Shown here piece after piece: positions 15,281 through 23,309 of a stretch of 64,000 nt of DNA; position 1 is the stretch's first letter, and every line of letters starts with the position of its first letter. The notes beneath the pieces are model-generated. The model was not told the DNA's origin and made no database searches. It was given only the letters and a program-made list of their open reading frames with translations. The DNA comes from Adhaeribacter terrigena. GTDB taxonomy: Bacteria > Bacteroidota > Bacteroidia > Cytophagales > Hymenobacteraceae. The stretch lies in contig NZ_JAEHFX010000004.1 of NCBI RefSeq assembly GCF_016623615.1, positions 1 to 64,000 of the forward strand, given 5' to 3'. A program made the position numbers and the translations under genes.

Positions 15281-16021
15281 ATGAAACGACTTATCTACTT
15301 AGCCTACCTGGGCCTTTTGGCGCTCATACTTATTTCATGTCAGAAAGAAACCATTGCGCCAGACGGTGCGCTCGCCGCTACCCCGGCTGATGAAGCCCGC
15401 ACCAACGGCTGTGTTTCTCAGTTTTATTTAACCAAAACCGGAATTGTGCAATTAGGCAATGTGCGCACCGATTATGTGCTCATCGGTTTTAATAGTAACG
15501 TAACGCTGGCGCAGCAGCAGGCCATGCTTTCGCAATACAACATTTTCGAGCAGCTGGACGGCGATTTTTTTTCCGATTCCGGGATCATCACCATTGTAAA
15601 GCTCAACAGCACCGCTACCTGCGCTTCGGTATCCAGTATGATCAACAGCCTCGAGAGAAAACGGCAGGTTAATTTTGCCGGCCCGGTTTTCGACGATCCG
15701 AACGGAATTCTGGCCTGGATCGGGCAAACCAATGAGATCATGGTAACCCTCAAAGACGCTTCTTATTATCCGCAATTGCAGCGACTGGCCCGCATGACCC
15801 GCACCACCATTGTTACCAATCTGTGGGATGAAACCTACTTATTAAGCGCCGATAAGCATTCAGCCGGCAACGCGCTGCAAATGACCAGTATATTAAACGT
15901 TTCGCCTTTTATAGCGCTGGCCGAACCGAATTTTCTGGCCCAGTCTCCGGCGCTGAGAACCGGCGACAAACCGGAACGGAAGCTGACCAAAGCATTTTTG
16001 CCTATGCAGGCTGCGCTTTAA
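15281..16021 (+). CDS. propeptide-like lipoprotein B
   Basis: 246 residues, lipobox LISC with Cys at 20. It is a paralogue of the gene 193 bp upstream: LIGFNSNVTLAQQQAMLSQY, IITIVKLNSTATC, a conserved AWIGQTNEIMVTLKD, and the final SPFIALAEPNFLAQ that matches the end of subtilase propeptides (AEPNY). C-terminal tail is basic. The TAA stop overlaps the first base of a 30-bp repeat copy and a hairpin terminator follows at 16103. Confidence 0.7.
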   Translation: MKRLIYLAYLGLLALILISCQKETIAPDGALAATPADEARTNGCVSQFYLTKTGIVQLGNVRTDYVLIGFNSNVTLAQQQAMLSQYNIFEQLDGDFFSDSGIITIVKLNSTATCASVSSMINSLERKRQVNFAGPVFDDPNGILAWIGQTNEIMVTLKDASYYPQLQRLARMTRTTIVTNLWDETYLLSADKHSAGNALQMTSILNVSPFIALAEPNFLAQSPALRTGDKPERKLTKAFLPMQAAL

Positions 16022-16102
16022 AACGCCAGGCTTTCAGGCATAAAAAGTCAGATATGCGTATTATCCGGCTTACAGAATCATAACCTCGGAAGGGTTAATA
16101 AC

Positions 16103-16133
16103 GAAAAGACAGGGTATTTTATCCTGTCTTTTC
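16103..16133 (+). terminator. terminator of lipoprotein B
   Basis: GAAAAGACAGG (16103-16113) pairs with CCTGTCTTTTC (16123-16133); a T-rich tract follows on the + strand. Confidence 0.8.
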
Positions 16134-16340
16134 TTTTGCAGCTACTTTGCCTTCTAATCTAAATCGAACAGGTAACAGGATAACTTTATTTTGAATAATA
16201 AGGCCCTTTTTGTCATTCCGGAAGAAACCTGTGCGTTCAGTGCTAGTAAATCATAAGCTTCTGCGGGAATTATAAGGTTGGCAGTTTAAAACGAATGTGG
16301 TTTTATTCCTTGCCAGCAATAAAACTACAAGCTCAGAAAT

Positions 16341-16376
16341 AAAAAAGGGAAGCACCATTTATGCCTCCCTTTTTAA
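16341..16376 (-). terminator. terminator of the M56 peptidase gene
   Basis: AAAAAGGGAAGC pairs with GCCTCCCTTTTT with one mismatch; it lies 23 bp past the stop. The stretch 16134-16340 shows no gene. Confidence 0.7.
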
Positions 16377-16398
16377 AACACCCAAAACAAACTGAATA

Positions 16399-18768
16399 CT
16401 AATCTTCGCTTATATTATAAACTTCACTGAATTTTCCACTCTTTTCCAGGCCCGGGTGAAACCGCTTTTTATATTTCTCGAACGTAGCTTGCGGTTGCTT
16501 TTTGCCATTAATATAGAGGCCATCGTTGCTGATCCGGTAATTAAACTTCTTGTCTTTTTCTCCTATCAGTTTGTCTTTCCGGAGTTCGGTTTTAATCTGC
16601 TCCAGTTTCTGGCTTCGTTCTTTAGCGGCTTTGGCTCTGGTTTCAGCCGCCTTGGCTCTTGCTTCGGATGCTTTGGCTCTTGCTTCGGCCGCTTTTTCCC
16701 GTTCTTTCGCGCTTCGTTCTAAAGCCCTGCTGCGGTCCCGGGCGGCAATTTCGCGGTCTTTGGCAGCATGGTTTCTGATTTCCACAGTTCTTTCGCGGGC
16801 ATCTCTGCGGAGGTTTTCCAATTCTTCGTTGTCCGGAACTGATACGTAAACCTGCTTGCGGATATTTTTAGCCAGGTCTTTGCCGTAAACCGACATCTCC
16901 CGGCTGAATTTCTCCATTTCCCGGCCGTATTCTTCCATTTCTTTCTCGTATTCCTTCCATTCGTCGCCGCTGTTTTCAGAATACGCTTTCATTTCAACTT
17001 CATATTCCTTTATTTCCTGTTCATACTCCTTCATTTCAGCCTCGTATTCCTTCAGTTCCTGTTCGTATTCCTTTTTATCTTCGGCGGAAGCATTGGGTAA
17101 CGGGGCTACTGGGGCCATAGGTGCCATAGGCGCCAGCGGGGCTAACGGCACGGGAGGAGCAGGCGGTGCAAGCGGGGCGTGCGGAGCAGGCGGCGAAGGT
17201 ACATAATTGCGGTGCCGGGAATTGAACTGCGGCCTGGTATGAATTTCCGGGGTGCCATACACGTAAACGCGGGGCTGCGGGGCAGAATAAACCTGCACGT
17301 CCGGCATATTCTTGAGCGCTTTGCGGGCTTCCTTCACTTCCTCTTTCGAGGCATATTCTTTTTTCTTCCGTTTATCTTTTCCACCCAGCATCTGGCGCTC
17401 ATCAATTATTTTCTGAAACGAGGCCATGTCTTTTTTGCGTACTTTTTTGCCGTTCACGTACAGTTTCGCAATGTTGCCTTTCCGGTCCTTCACAATAATA
17501 ATGTCTTCGCCGTCGCCCTCCGGGGCCACCGAAACCGAAAGACTGTAGCCCTGGGCTTCCAGGTCGCTGGCAAATTCGGGGGCAGTGCGCCTGGCCGGTT
17601 CTGCCGAAACTTCCTGCACACCTTTATTTATAGGAGTGGCTTTTGCTTCCAGGTCTGCGGCTGGTTTTTGCGCCGGAATGCTGCCTACGTAATATGGAAA
17701 CTCTTCGAAGGATGGGTTCAGTTGCGCCATGGCACTTAAGGAAATAGCGCTGATGCTCACCATTAAAATGCAGGCAGCAATAAAGCCTTCGGAAAAACTG
17801 GCACTGCGGCGCGGCTGGTGCAGCAGGCGTTTGATGCGACCGAGCAAGGTGCCGCGCTTGCCGTTAAAAGCCATGGCCATAGCCGGACCGGCGGCAAAAT
17901 TCATTTCTTCCAGTTCGGCCAAAGCCCCCGCAAATGCAATGGAATCGCCGCACAGATTCAGGGCAATATCGTCGCAGCAGTTTTCGCGTTCGGCCCGCAC
18001 GCTGGCACTGATCCACCACATGGCCGGATGATAGAAAAAGATGGTTTCCACTACCGACTGCACCAGGTTGAAAACGTAATCGTGGCGGTAAATATGGGCC
18101 AGTTCGTGCGCTAAAATGGCTTCCACCTGCTTTTCGGTTAACCCGTTTACCGCGCCTATCGGCACCAGAATTACGGGTTTCAGGTAACCAATGGCCACCG
18201 GTACTTTTACCTGCAACGATTCCAGCAAGGCCACCGGTTTGGGGAAGTTGAGTTTTCCCTGCAATTCGCTTAGTTTATTCTGCCAGCGCAAGCCCAGCGG
18301 TTTTGCCTGGTAATGTTTTAAACGCTGCACGTAAGCCAGGCCACCCAGCATTTTCAGCGCCATTATAAGCAAACCCATAAACCAGATGGTAACGATCAGC
18401 GGCAAATGTTTTTCGAAATACGTGGCAAAAAAATCGGCAAACGGCAGGCTTTCGTACCAGGCTTCTGAAGCGATAGCAGCGGTTGAAACGGCAGGGTTTG
18501 GGGATGAAAAAGTGCTTAGCGGGGCGGTTTCGGTAATTTTTACGGGCTCGCGGTAAAGGCTGAAGAACGTAAAAATGGCCAGCGCCAGCGTGGTAAAAAG
18601 CGCCGTAACCGAAATAAAATACCGCACCTGTGCCGAATGCCGGTTCAGGAAAACCAGCACCACCGAAAGCGCCAGCGCTACGAGTGCCCCTTGCCAGAGC
18701 GAATGCAGCAGCGTCCAGCCCAAAGCCTGGGTAAGCTCCTGCGAAAGAAAAGTGTCTGCGTATTTCAT
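16399..18768 (-). CDS. BlaR1-like M56 metallopeptidase with Pro/Ala-rich and charged C-terminal tail
   Basis: 789 residues. N-terminal membrane segments (about 13-40, 49-71, 122-146) carry the M56 peptidase: zinc motif HELAH at 221-225 and the distal Glu in RAERENCCDD (260). Another membrane helix follows at about 327-348. M56 sensors of BlaR1/MecR1 type sense an extracellular signal and cleave the partner repressor BlaI. Here the penicillin-binding sensor domain is absent. Instead there is a Pro/Ala-rich run (about 515-550), a Glu/Tyr heptad region (EYEQELKEYEAEMKEYEQ) and an Arg/Lys/Ala/Glu coiled coil, then a small C-terminal domain. The start overlaps the blaI stop by 4 bp. Confidence 0.85.
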   Translation of the reverse strand: MKYADTFLSQELTQALGWTLLHSLWQGALVALALSVVLVFLNRHSAQVRYFISVTALFTTLALAIFTFFSLYREPVKITETAPLSTFSSPNPAVSTAAIASEAWYESLPFADFFATYFEKHLPLIVTIWFMGLLIMALKMLGGLAYVQRLKHYQAKPLGLRWQNKLSELQGKLNFPKPVALLESLQVKVPVAIGYLKPVILVPIGAVNGLTEKQVEAILAHELAHIYRHDYVFNLVQSVVETIFFYHPAMWWISASVRAERENCCDDIALNLCGDSIAFAGALAELEEMNFAAGPAMAMAFNGKRGTLLGRIKRLLHQPRRSASFSEGFIAACILMVSISAISLSAMAQLNPSFEEFPYYVGSIPAQKPAADLEAKATPINKGVQEVSAEPARRTAPEFASDLEAQGYSLSVSVAPEGDGEDIIIVKDRKGNIAKLYVNGKKVRKKDMASFQKIIDERQMLGGKDKRKKKEYASKEEVKEARKALKNMPDVQVYSAPQPRVYVYGTPEIHTRPQFNSRHRNYVPSPPAPHAPLAPPAPPVPLAPLAPMAPMAPVAPLPNASAEDKKEYEQELKEYEAEMKEYEQEIKEYEVEMKAYSENSGDEWKEYEKEMEEYGREMEKFSREMSVYGKDLAKNIRKQVYVSVPDNEELENLRRDARERTVEIRNHAAKDREIAARDRSRALERSAKEREKAAEARAKASEARAKAAETRAKAAKERSQKLEQIKTELRKDKLIGEKDKKFNYRISNDGLYINGKKQPQATFEKYKKRFHPGLEKSGKFSEVYNISED

Positions 18769-19157
18769 TTTTCTTCTTTTTTAAGGTTATCCAATAAATT
18801 CCGTATTTCATTTAAGTCCTGCTGCGAGGTTTTTTTATTGCCCAGCGCCTGCATTACCAGTTTTAAAGCCGAACCCCGGAAAGCGGTGTCTAAAAACCGG
18901 TCGAGGAGTTGTTTCTGGGTAGCGGTTTCGGTAATGGCGGCGCTGTAAATGTGCGAACGGCCACTTTCATCGCGGTTTACCATACCCTTTTCGTGCATGA
19001 TCTGCATCAGCTTTAAGGTAGTAGTATAACCGGTTTCCTTGCTTTTTGATAGTTCGTCGTTCACGAAACGCACCGTATTGGGCCCGTGTTGCCAGAGTAC
19101 CTGCAAAATTTCGAGCTCCGACTCGGTAGGTTTGATATGGGTTGTTTTCTCAGCCAT
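18765..19157 (-). CDS. BlaI/MecI/CopY-family repressor
   Basis: 130 residues from the ATG at 19157 (MAEKTTHIKPTESELEILQV). A longer frame to 19199 runs through an operator and the promoter and is rejected. Winged-helix DNA-binding domain (PTESELEILQVLWQHGPNTV, TGYTTTLKLMQIMHEKGMV) and C-terminal dimerisation helices match BlaI/MecI. It should repress its own operon with the M56 peptidase and be inactivated by it. The three palindromes upstream are its likely operators. Confidence 0.9.
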   Translation of the reverse strand: MAEKTTHIKPTESELEILQVLWQHGPNTVRFVNDELSKSKETGYTTTLKLMQIMHEKGMVNRDESGRSHIYSAAITETATQKQLLDRFLDTAFRGSALKLVMQALGNKKTSQQDLNEIRNLLDNLKKEEK

Positions 19158-19178
19158 CAGAAAGGTATGTTTAAAGCG

Positions 19179-19250
19179 TACGAATGTTTTCGTATGCAAT
19201 TGTACGAAGCTTTTCGTAAAAGGTCAAATGTTTATACGAAAAATTTCGTA
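19179..19250 (-). promoter_or_regulatory. BlaI-type promoter with three operators
   Basis: Three copies of TACGAAnnnnTTCGTA: 19179-19194, 19203-19218 and 19235-19250. On the minus strand TTG (rc of 19225-19227), 20 bp, then TACAATTG (rc of 19197-19204) fits the Bacteroidota -33/-7 pattern TTG and TAnnTTTG. The middle operator fills the space between the two boxes, so bound repressor would block polymerase. Confidence 0.78.
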
Positions 19251-19344
19251 AATAAAATCCGGGCTGGTTTAGCCGCAACGGTTCGCAAGTAAATTCCGGA
19301 GGGAAGAATCTGAGTAGAAAGGTTGTTTTAGCGCTGCCGAGAAT

Positions 19345-19370
19345 TTTTAAGGGCAAAAGCATAGCGTTTT
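19345..19370 (-). repeat. 30-bp dispersed repeat, minus orientation
   Basis: On the minus strand AAAACGCTATGCTTTTGCCC begins 9 bp after the stop of the glycosyltransferase at 19379. Confidence 0.7.
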
Positions 19371-19378
19371 CGAACGCA

Positions 19379-21187
19379 TTATTTTGCGGGAACGGGGATC
19401 TGCGTTTGCGGTTTCCGGCGGAAATATATTTTCATCCGCGGATCATCATGGAATAGAAAGTAACCGGAAAGACCGAATGGTACCGGAGCAGGATTTTCAG
19501 TTCCTACAATAACCACGTCGTATTGGCGGCCGGGCTTTGGTGTATTTTCATCGAAAACGTAATCGCCTTCCCCGGAGTAAAGGAATTCGTAGATCACGTT
19601 CATGCCATAGGCATTACAATTCGAGAAAACGGTGCGGTAGCCATAGGGATGGATGTTCCGGAGTGCGTTTTCTACTATTTTGCTTTGGGAATGATCCGTA
19701 CCCGCGTCGCGCTGCTGTTTTGCTAGCTGATAGCCTGCAAAGAGCGCCATGAAAGCCACGGTAAATACCGGTGCGGTTTTTTGGTATTTTGCGGAAAGAA
19801 AACTTACAGTTACCTGAAACAATATGCCCAGCATCAGAAAATCAGCAAAAACCAGAAACAACCAGATCCTTTCCGGCGGCATCACGCCATGGAGGACCAG
19901 AAACAGAAATGGCAGCAGCGAACCGCAAACCACCCAGCCGAGAATGACCGGCTCGATTGCCGCCTTCTCATAAACTGCGGTCAGCCGGCGCCGGAAAAGG
20001 AGCAGGAAAAGGAATACACCTATGCCCAAGAGCCAGACATATTTGCCCAGCGTTTCCTGCCCGAGCATGGCGCCGTGCATATAGCTTATGTAAAACGGCA
20101 GTTTCGCAAGAACCGTTTGCCGGTCGCCTGCCTGCACGTAATCGTTGCCGTAAAGCTGGCTGCCGCCACTCACGAGCATGGCTGGCAGGTATAGGAGCGC
20201 GGTAACACTGCCGATAAAAAGGCAGGCAATTATTAAATGCTGAAACCCGCAAAAATTCCTGACGAAAAGAAAATACGTAGCTCCAAAAAGAACCAGCGAC
20301 GCAAACGGATACAGAAAAACCGGAATGGTTAGGAAACCGGCAACGCTGGCCAGCATAAAAATAAACCAGTAAACCGGTGCTCTTTGCTGCACAATTTTGA
20401 GCATAGCCAGCGAAGCGATTGCAGTGCAGAAAAGTAAAAGCGTATACCCGCGGCCATGCACGGCATAATAGAGTGCATAATTGGAAAATGCGCAGCCCAC
20501 TGCCGCAATAAAAGCCACCGGAAATTTAAAAACCGAACGCAGCCCTAAATACACCACCGGAAACAAGGCTAAACTGATCAGCAAAGCGGGCAATTTTAAA
20601 ACCCAATACGCTTTCCCGATAATAAGATCAAAGGGCAGGCATAAAACTGAATACAAAATGTGGTTATTCGGCAGCGGGTAATACGTAAGGCTTCCTTTCA
20701 GGCCTTTGGAAACAAAAAGCAAATACGTAGCGGCTTCGTCGGTAATTACCGGGTGCAGGCGGAGCAGGTAAATTCGGGTTGCTACCAATAAAACGCCAGT
20801 AACCAGCAATACTTTTTTTTCCCAGGTGGGCAGTAAAGTCCATTGCTGCCGGAGTTTTTTAAGCGGAAACCCTAGCGTTTTTAAATGCAGGCCAAAGGCT
20901 TCAGCAAGATTCAGTACGGCCGGCGGCCGGAAAAAGTAAAATAAAAACCAACTGCCCAGCGTGAGAAAGGCCAACGAACTTATAACGATCTGGTAGGTAC
21001 GGAAAGAAAAACCAAATGGGTAAGGGTTGCCGGTAAATCTTATTTCATAGCGGAAGACTTCGAAAAGCTGCTCAAACGTGAGAAATGCATTTGCCGCAAA
21101 GAAAACCAGTAGCAAGCCGGCTACCGCTGATAGTATTCCAAAACCATAACGTAAGAGCTGTCGGTATTCAGGCTGCATGGGTAACAA
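19379..21187 (-). CDS. GT-C/ArnT-like membrane glycosyltransferase, paralogue 1
   Basis: 602 residues with about ten to twelve transmembrane helices. The acidic motif TDEAATYLLF after the first helices, then YYPLPNNHILYSVL and VHGRGYTLLLFC, place it in the GT-C fold (GT39/ArnT-like) that moves a sugar from a polyprenyl phosphate donor to an acceptor on the periplasmic side; the DE pair is the usual catalytic base region. The C-terminal soluble tail is short. It shares motif order and length with the gene at 21319. No glycan-synthesis cluster surrounds it, so acceptor is unknown. Confidence 0.8.
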   Translation of the reverse strand: MLPMQPEYRQLLRYGFGILSAVAGLLLVFFAANAFLTFEQLFEVFRYEIRFTGNPYPFGFSFRTYQIVISSLAFLTLGSWFLFYFFRPPAVLNLAEAFGLHLKTLGFPLKKLRQQWTLLPTWEKKVLLVTGVLLVATRIYLLRLHPVITDEAATYLLFVSKGLKGSLTYYPLPNNHILYSVLCLPFDLIIGKAYWVLKLPALLISLALFPVVYLGLRSVFKFPVAFIAAVGCAFSNYALYYAVHGRGYTLLLFCTAIASLAMLKIVQQRAPVYWFIFMLASVAGFLTIPVFLYPFASLVLFGATYFLFVRNFCGFQHLIIACLFIGSVTALLYLPAMLVSGGSQLYGNDYVQAGDRQTVLAKLPFYISYMHGAMLGQETLGKYVWLLGIGVFLFLLLFRRRLTAVYEKAAIEPVILGWVVCGSLLPFLFLVLHGVMPPERIWLFLVFADFLMLGILFQVTVSFLSAKYQKTAPVFTVAFMALFAGYQLAKQQRDAGTDHSQSKIVENALRNIHPYGYRTVFSNCNAYGMNVIYEFLYSGEGDYVFDENTPKPGRQYDVVIVGTENPAPVPFGLSGYFLFHDDPRMKIYFRRKPQTQIPVPAK

Positions 21188-21230
21188 AACTACAGAAATT
21201 TATGCAGGCGCCGTAATGTAAGAAGCAGTT

Positions 21231-21260
21231 AAAACGCTATGCTTTTTGGTTGAAAAAGTG
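21231..21260 (+). repeat. 30-bp dispersed repeat, reference copy
   Basis: AAAACGCTATGC then TTTTTGGTTGAAAAAGTG. Other copies, + orientation, approximate starts: 9097, 9207, 12738, 12832, 15115, 16020, 23163, 23246, 25817, 26552, 26634, 28979, 37768, 39012, 41811, 44229, 52369, 54875, 58063, 58133, 59992. Minus orientation: 14365, 19345, 26173, 29070, 30602, 31545, 32323, 34903, 35146, 35205, 37969, 41862, 45258, 48855, 52465, 62840. Main variants are ACGCTATGG, ACGGTAGGG, ACGCCAGGC and ACGCTATCC followed by a T-rich block and GAAAAAGT or TAAAAACT. Confidence 0.82.
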
Positions 21261-21318
21261 CCACTCCACATTGCTGTATAATTTCCTGATTTGTTCTGAA
21301 ATTTAGTGCTCAGATAAA

Positions 21319-23115
21319 TTACTTCGGACGTTTCAGAAAATAGACCTGCACAAAATTATCCTCATGGATCAGGCGGAAACGCGCAAGATCCAGGTTCGTT
21401 TTTACCGGATTGGTACGGCTTAAGATCAGCACGTTGTAGTTTTTTCCGGGCTCTGTCTGAAACTCATCCATTACCGGCGGGCGCTTTGCGTGGGCTAAAA
21501 AATCGTAACGGATAAAGAAACTGTAGTAGCCATCGGAAGTGTAAATAACCGGGTCGGGTTGCTGCCGGATAGCCGTAAGAATTTCGTAGAATGGAGCGCT
21601 GCTGGTGTGCGGCACCTGGTGGTTGCGCCAGTGTTTAACGGTTTCGTAGGTTCCGTAAAAGGCCATAAAAAGCACCACCATTACAGCAGTTAGTTTCTTG
21701 CGCTTCCGCAGGGAAAAGTAAAACAGAATTTGCAGCAAAACGGCAACGGCCAGAAAATCGGAGAAGGCTTTGTAGGTCCAGGTGCGTTCCGGCGGTAAAA
21801 CACCCTGCACAAAGATCAGCATCCAGGGTACCAGCGCGCCGCATAAAATCCAAATGAGGTAAACCGGTTGCAGGCCGGTATATTGCCAGAAACCTGTCGC
21901 TTTCCTGCGGAAGATCAATAACAGAAACAGGCTTAAAATCGCCAGCAGCCACAAATACGCGCTCTTGCTTTCCTGCCCCAGAACCGAGCCCTGGGTAAAC
22001 GGAAAGAAAAAGCTGAGTTTGCTGAACATAACCGCGTAGGGTTGCCGCACCACATAAACATTGCTGAACAGCAGTTCCGGGCTGCTTACCAGAATTACCG
22101 GCAGGTAAAGCAAAAGGGTAGTAATTCCGGCAAAAAAAGCAACGATCATGAACTGCCGTAAGGCCCGGTAATTTTTCGAATAAATAAAAGCCAGAAAGGC
22201 GAACACCGAAATGCCGGCAAACGGATACAGGAAAACCGGAACGGTGTAAAAGCCAGTTACGGTGCAAACCAGGAAAGCCAGCCAGTAATCATTTTGCCGG
22301 CCTTCGTATAATTTCAGGATGGCAATAAAAGCAAAAGCGGTACATAAGAGCAGCAGGGAATACCCCCGGCCATGCACGGCATAATACAGCAAGTGGTACG
22401 AAAAACTAAGCCCCGTTACGGCAAAAAAAGTAATGCCGAATTTAAAAACCGACCGCACCGCCAGATACAAAACCGGAAACCCCAGGGTGCTGATAAGGAG
22501 CGTCGGTAATTTATAGGCCCAGTACGGATCCTGAAAAACCGAAAGCAAAGGCAGGCACAGCAGGGAATAAAAAATGTGATTGTTCGGGATGGCATAATAG
22601 GTAATTACGCCGGGCCAGCCGCGGTACAGAAATAAAAAATAAGCCGAAGCTTCGTCTATTTCATATTCGTAGAGGTGAAGCAGGTACAGGCGCACGGCGG
22701 TAAGCGTTAAAATGGTAACGAGCAGCAGCTTTTTTTCAAAAGCGGGTAATTGCTGCCATTGCTTCCGCAGTTTTTGCCCGAAAAAAGCTACCGTTTCTGA
22801 AGGAAGGAAAGCTGAAAAAAAAGAGGCGTGCGAAGTGGATCGTAAGCGGTAAAGCAAAAAAATGCAGCCCGCAAACAAAACTGCCACGCCGGCTTTGGTC
22901 ATGGTATAAACCGTTTCCGAAATTCCGAACGTATGTTTTATTTCTACCAGGCCTTCGGCCAGCCAGGGTTTGTCGGAATTGAAAGCGGCAAAAACCGGCT
23001 GCAGTTCCTGGTAGCTCCAGCTTAAAAAGAATAGCAGCAGAAACCCGGCCGCCACTGCCAGCATTCCCAAACCATAGCGTAAAACCTGTCTGTAATCGTT
23101 CTGCATCAAAAGCAA
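21319..23115 (-). CDS. GT-C/ArnT-like membrane glycosyltransferase, paralogue 2
   Basis: 598 residues, multi-spanning. It repeats the plan of its neighbour: QNDYRQVLRYGLGML at the start, acidic EYEIDEASAYFLFLY, TYYAIPNNHIFYSLLCLP, VHGRGYSLLLLC, GQESKSAYLWLL and GVLPPERTWTYKAFSDF. The two genes, 131 bp apart, are a tandem duplication that has diverged. Likely polyprenyl-phosphate-sugar transferase of the inner membrane with periplasmic active site. Acceptor unknown. Confidence 0.8.
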   Translation of the reverse strand: MLLMQNDYRQVLRYGLGMLAVAAGFLLLFFLSWSYQELQPVFAAFNSDKPWLAEGLVEIKHTFGISETVYTMTKAGVAVLFAGCIFLLYRLRSTSHASFFSAFLPSETVAFFGQKLRKQWQQLPAFEKKLLLVTILTLTAVRLYLLHLYEYEIDEASAYFLFLYRGWPGVITYYAIPNNHIFYSLLCLPLLSVFQDPYWAYKLPTLLISTLGFPVLYLAVRSVFKFGITFFAVTGLSFSYHLLYYAVHGRGYSLLLLCTAFAFIAILKLYEGRQNDYWLAFLVCTVTGFYTVPVFLYPFAGISVFAFLAFIYSKNYRALRQFMIVAFFAGITTLLLYLPVILVSSPELLFSNVYVVRQPYAVMFSKLSFFFPFTQGSVLGQESKSAYLWLLAILSLFLLLIFRRKATGFWQYTGLQPVYLIWILCGALVPWMLIFVQGVLPPERTWTYKAFSDFLAVAVLLQILFYFSLRKRKKLTAVMVVLFMAFYGTYETVKHWRNHQVPHTSSAPFYEILTAIRQQPDPVIYTSDGYYSFFIRYDFLAHAKRPPVMDEFQTEPGKNYNVLILSRTNPVKTNLDLARFRLIHEDNFVQVYFLKRPK

Positions 23116-23192
23116 AACTACTCAAATTCCTTTACCCAAATTGCTTCGGTTCACAGTTTGCCAAAACGCCAGGCTTTCAGGTGGAAAAAGTA

Positions 23193-23223
23193 AAAGCACC
23201 CGGCAAGTAAAGCCAGGTGCTTT
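23193..23223 (-). terminator. terminator of the ABC permease
   Basis: AAAGCACC (23193-23200) pairs with GGTGCTTT (23216-23223); on the minus strand a T-rich stretch follows. Two 30-bp repeat copies flank it at 23163 and 23246. Confidence 0.65.
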
Positions 23224-23309
23224 AAACCAATGCGGCCTTAAATTAAAAACGCTATGGTTTCGGGTGTGAAAAGTGTGAAAGCAAAAATCGTTTATTTCAG
23301 GGCAAAAAT

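Noticed and set aside
17179-18114. Several + strand open frames inside the M56 peptidase gene
   Set aside because: They are antisense shadows caused by GC-rich codons; the minus-strand frame carries the zinc motif and membrane helices.
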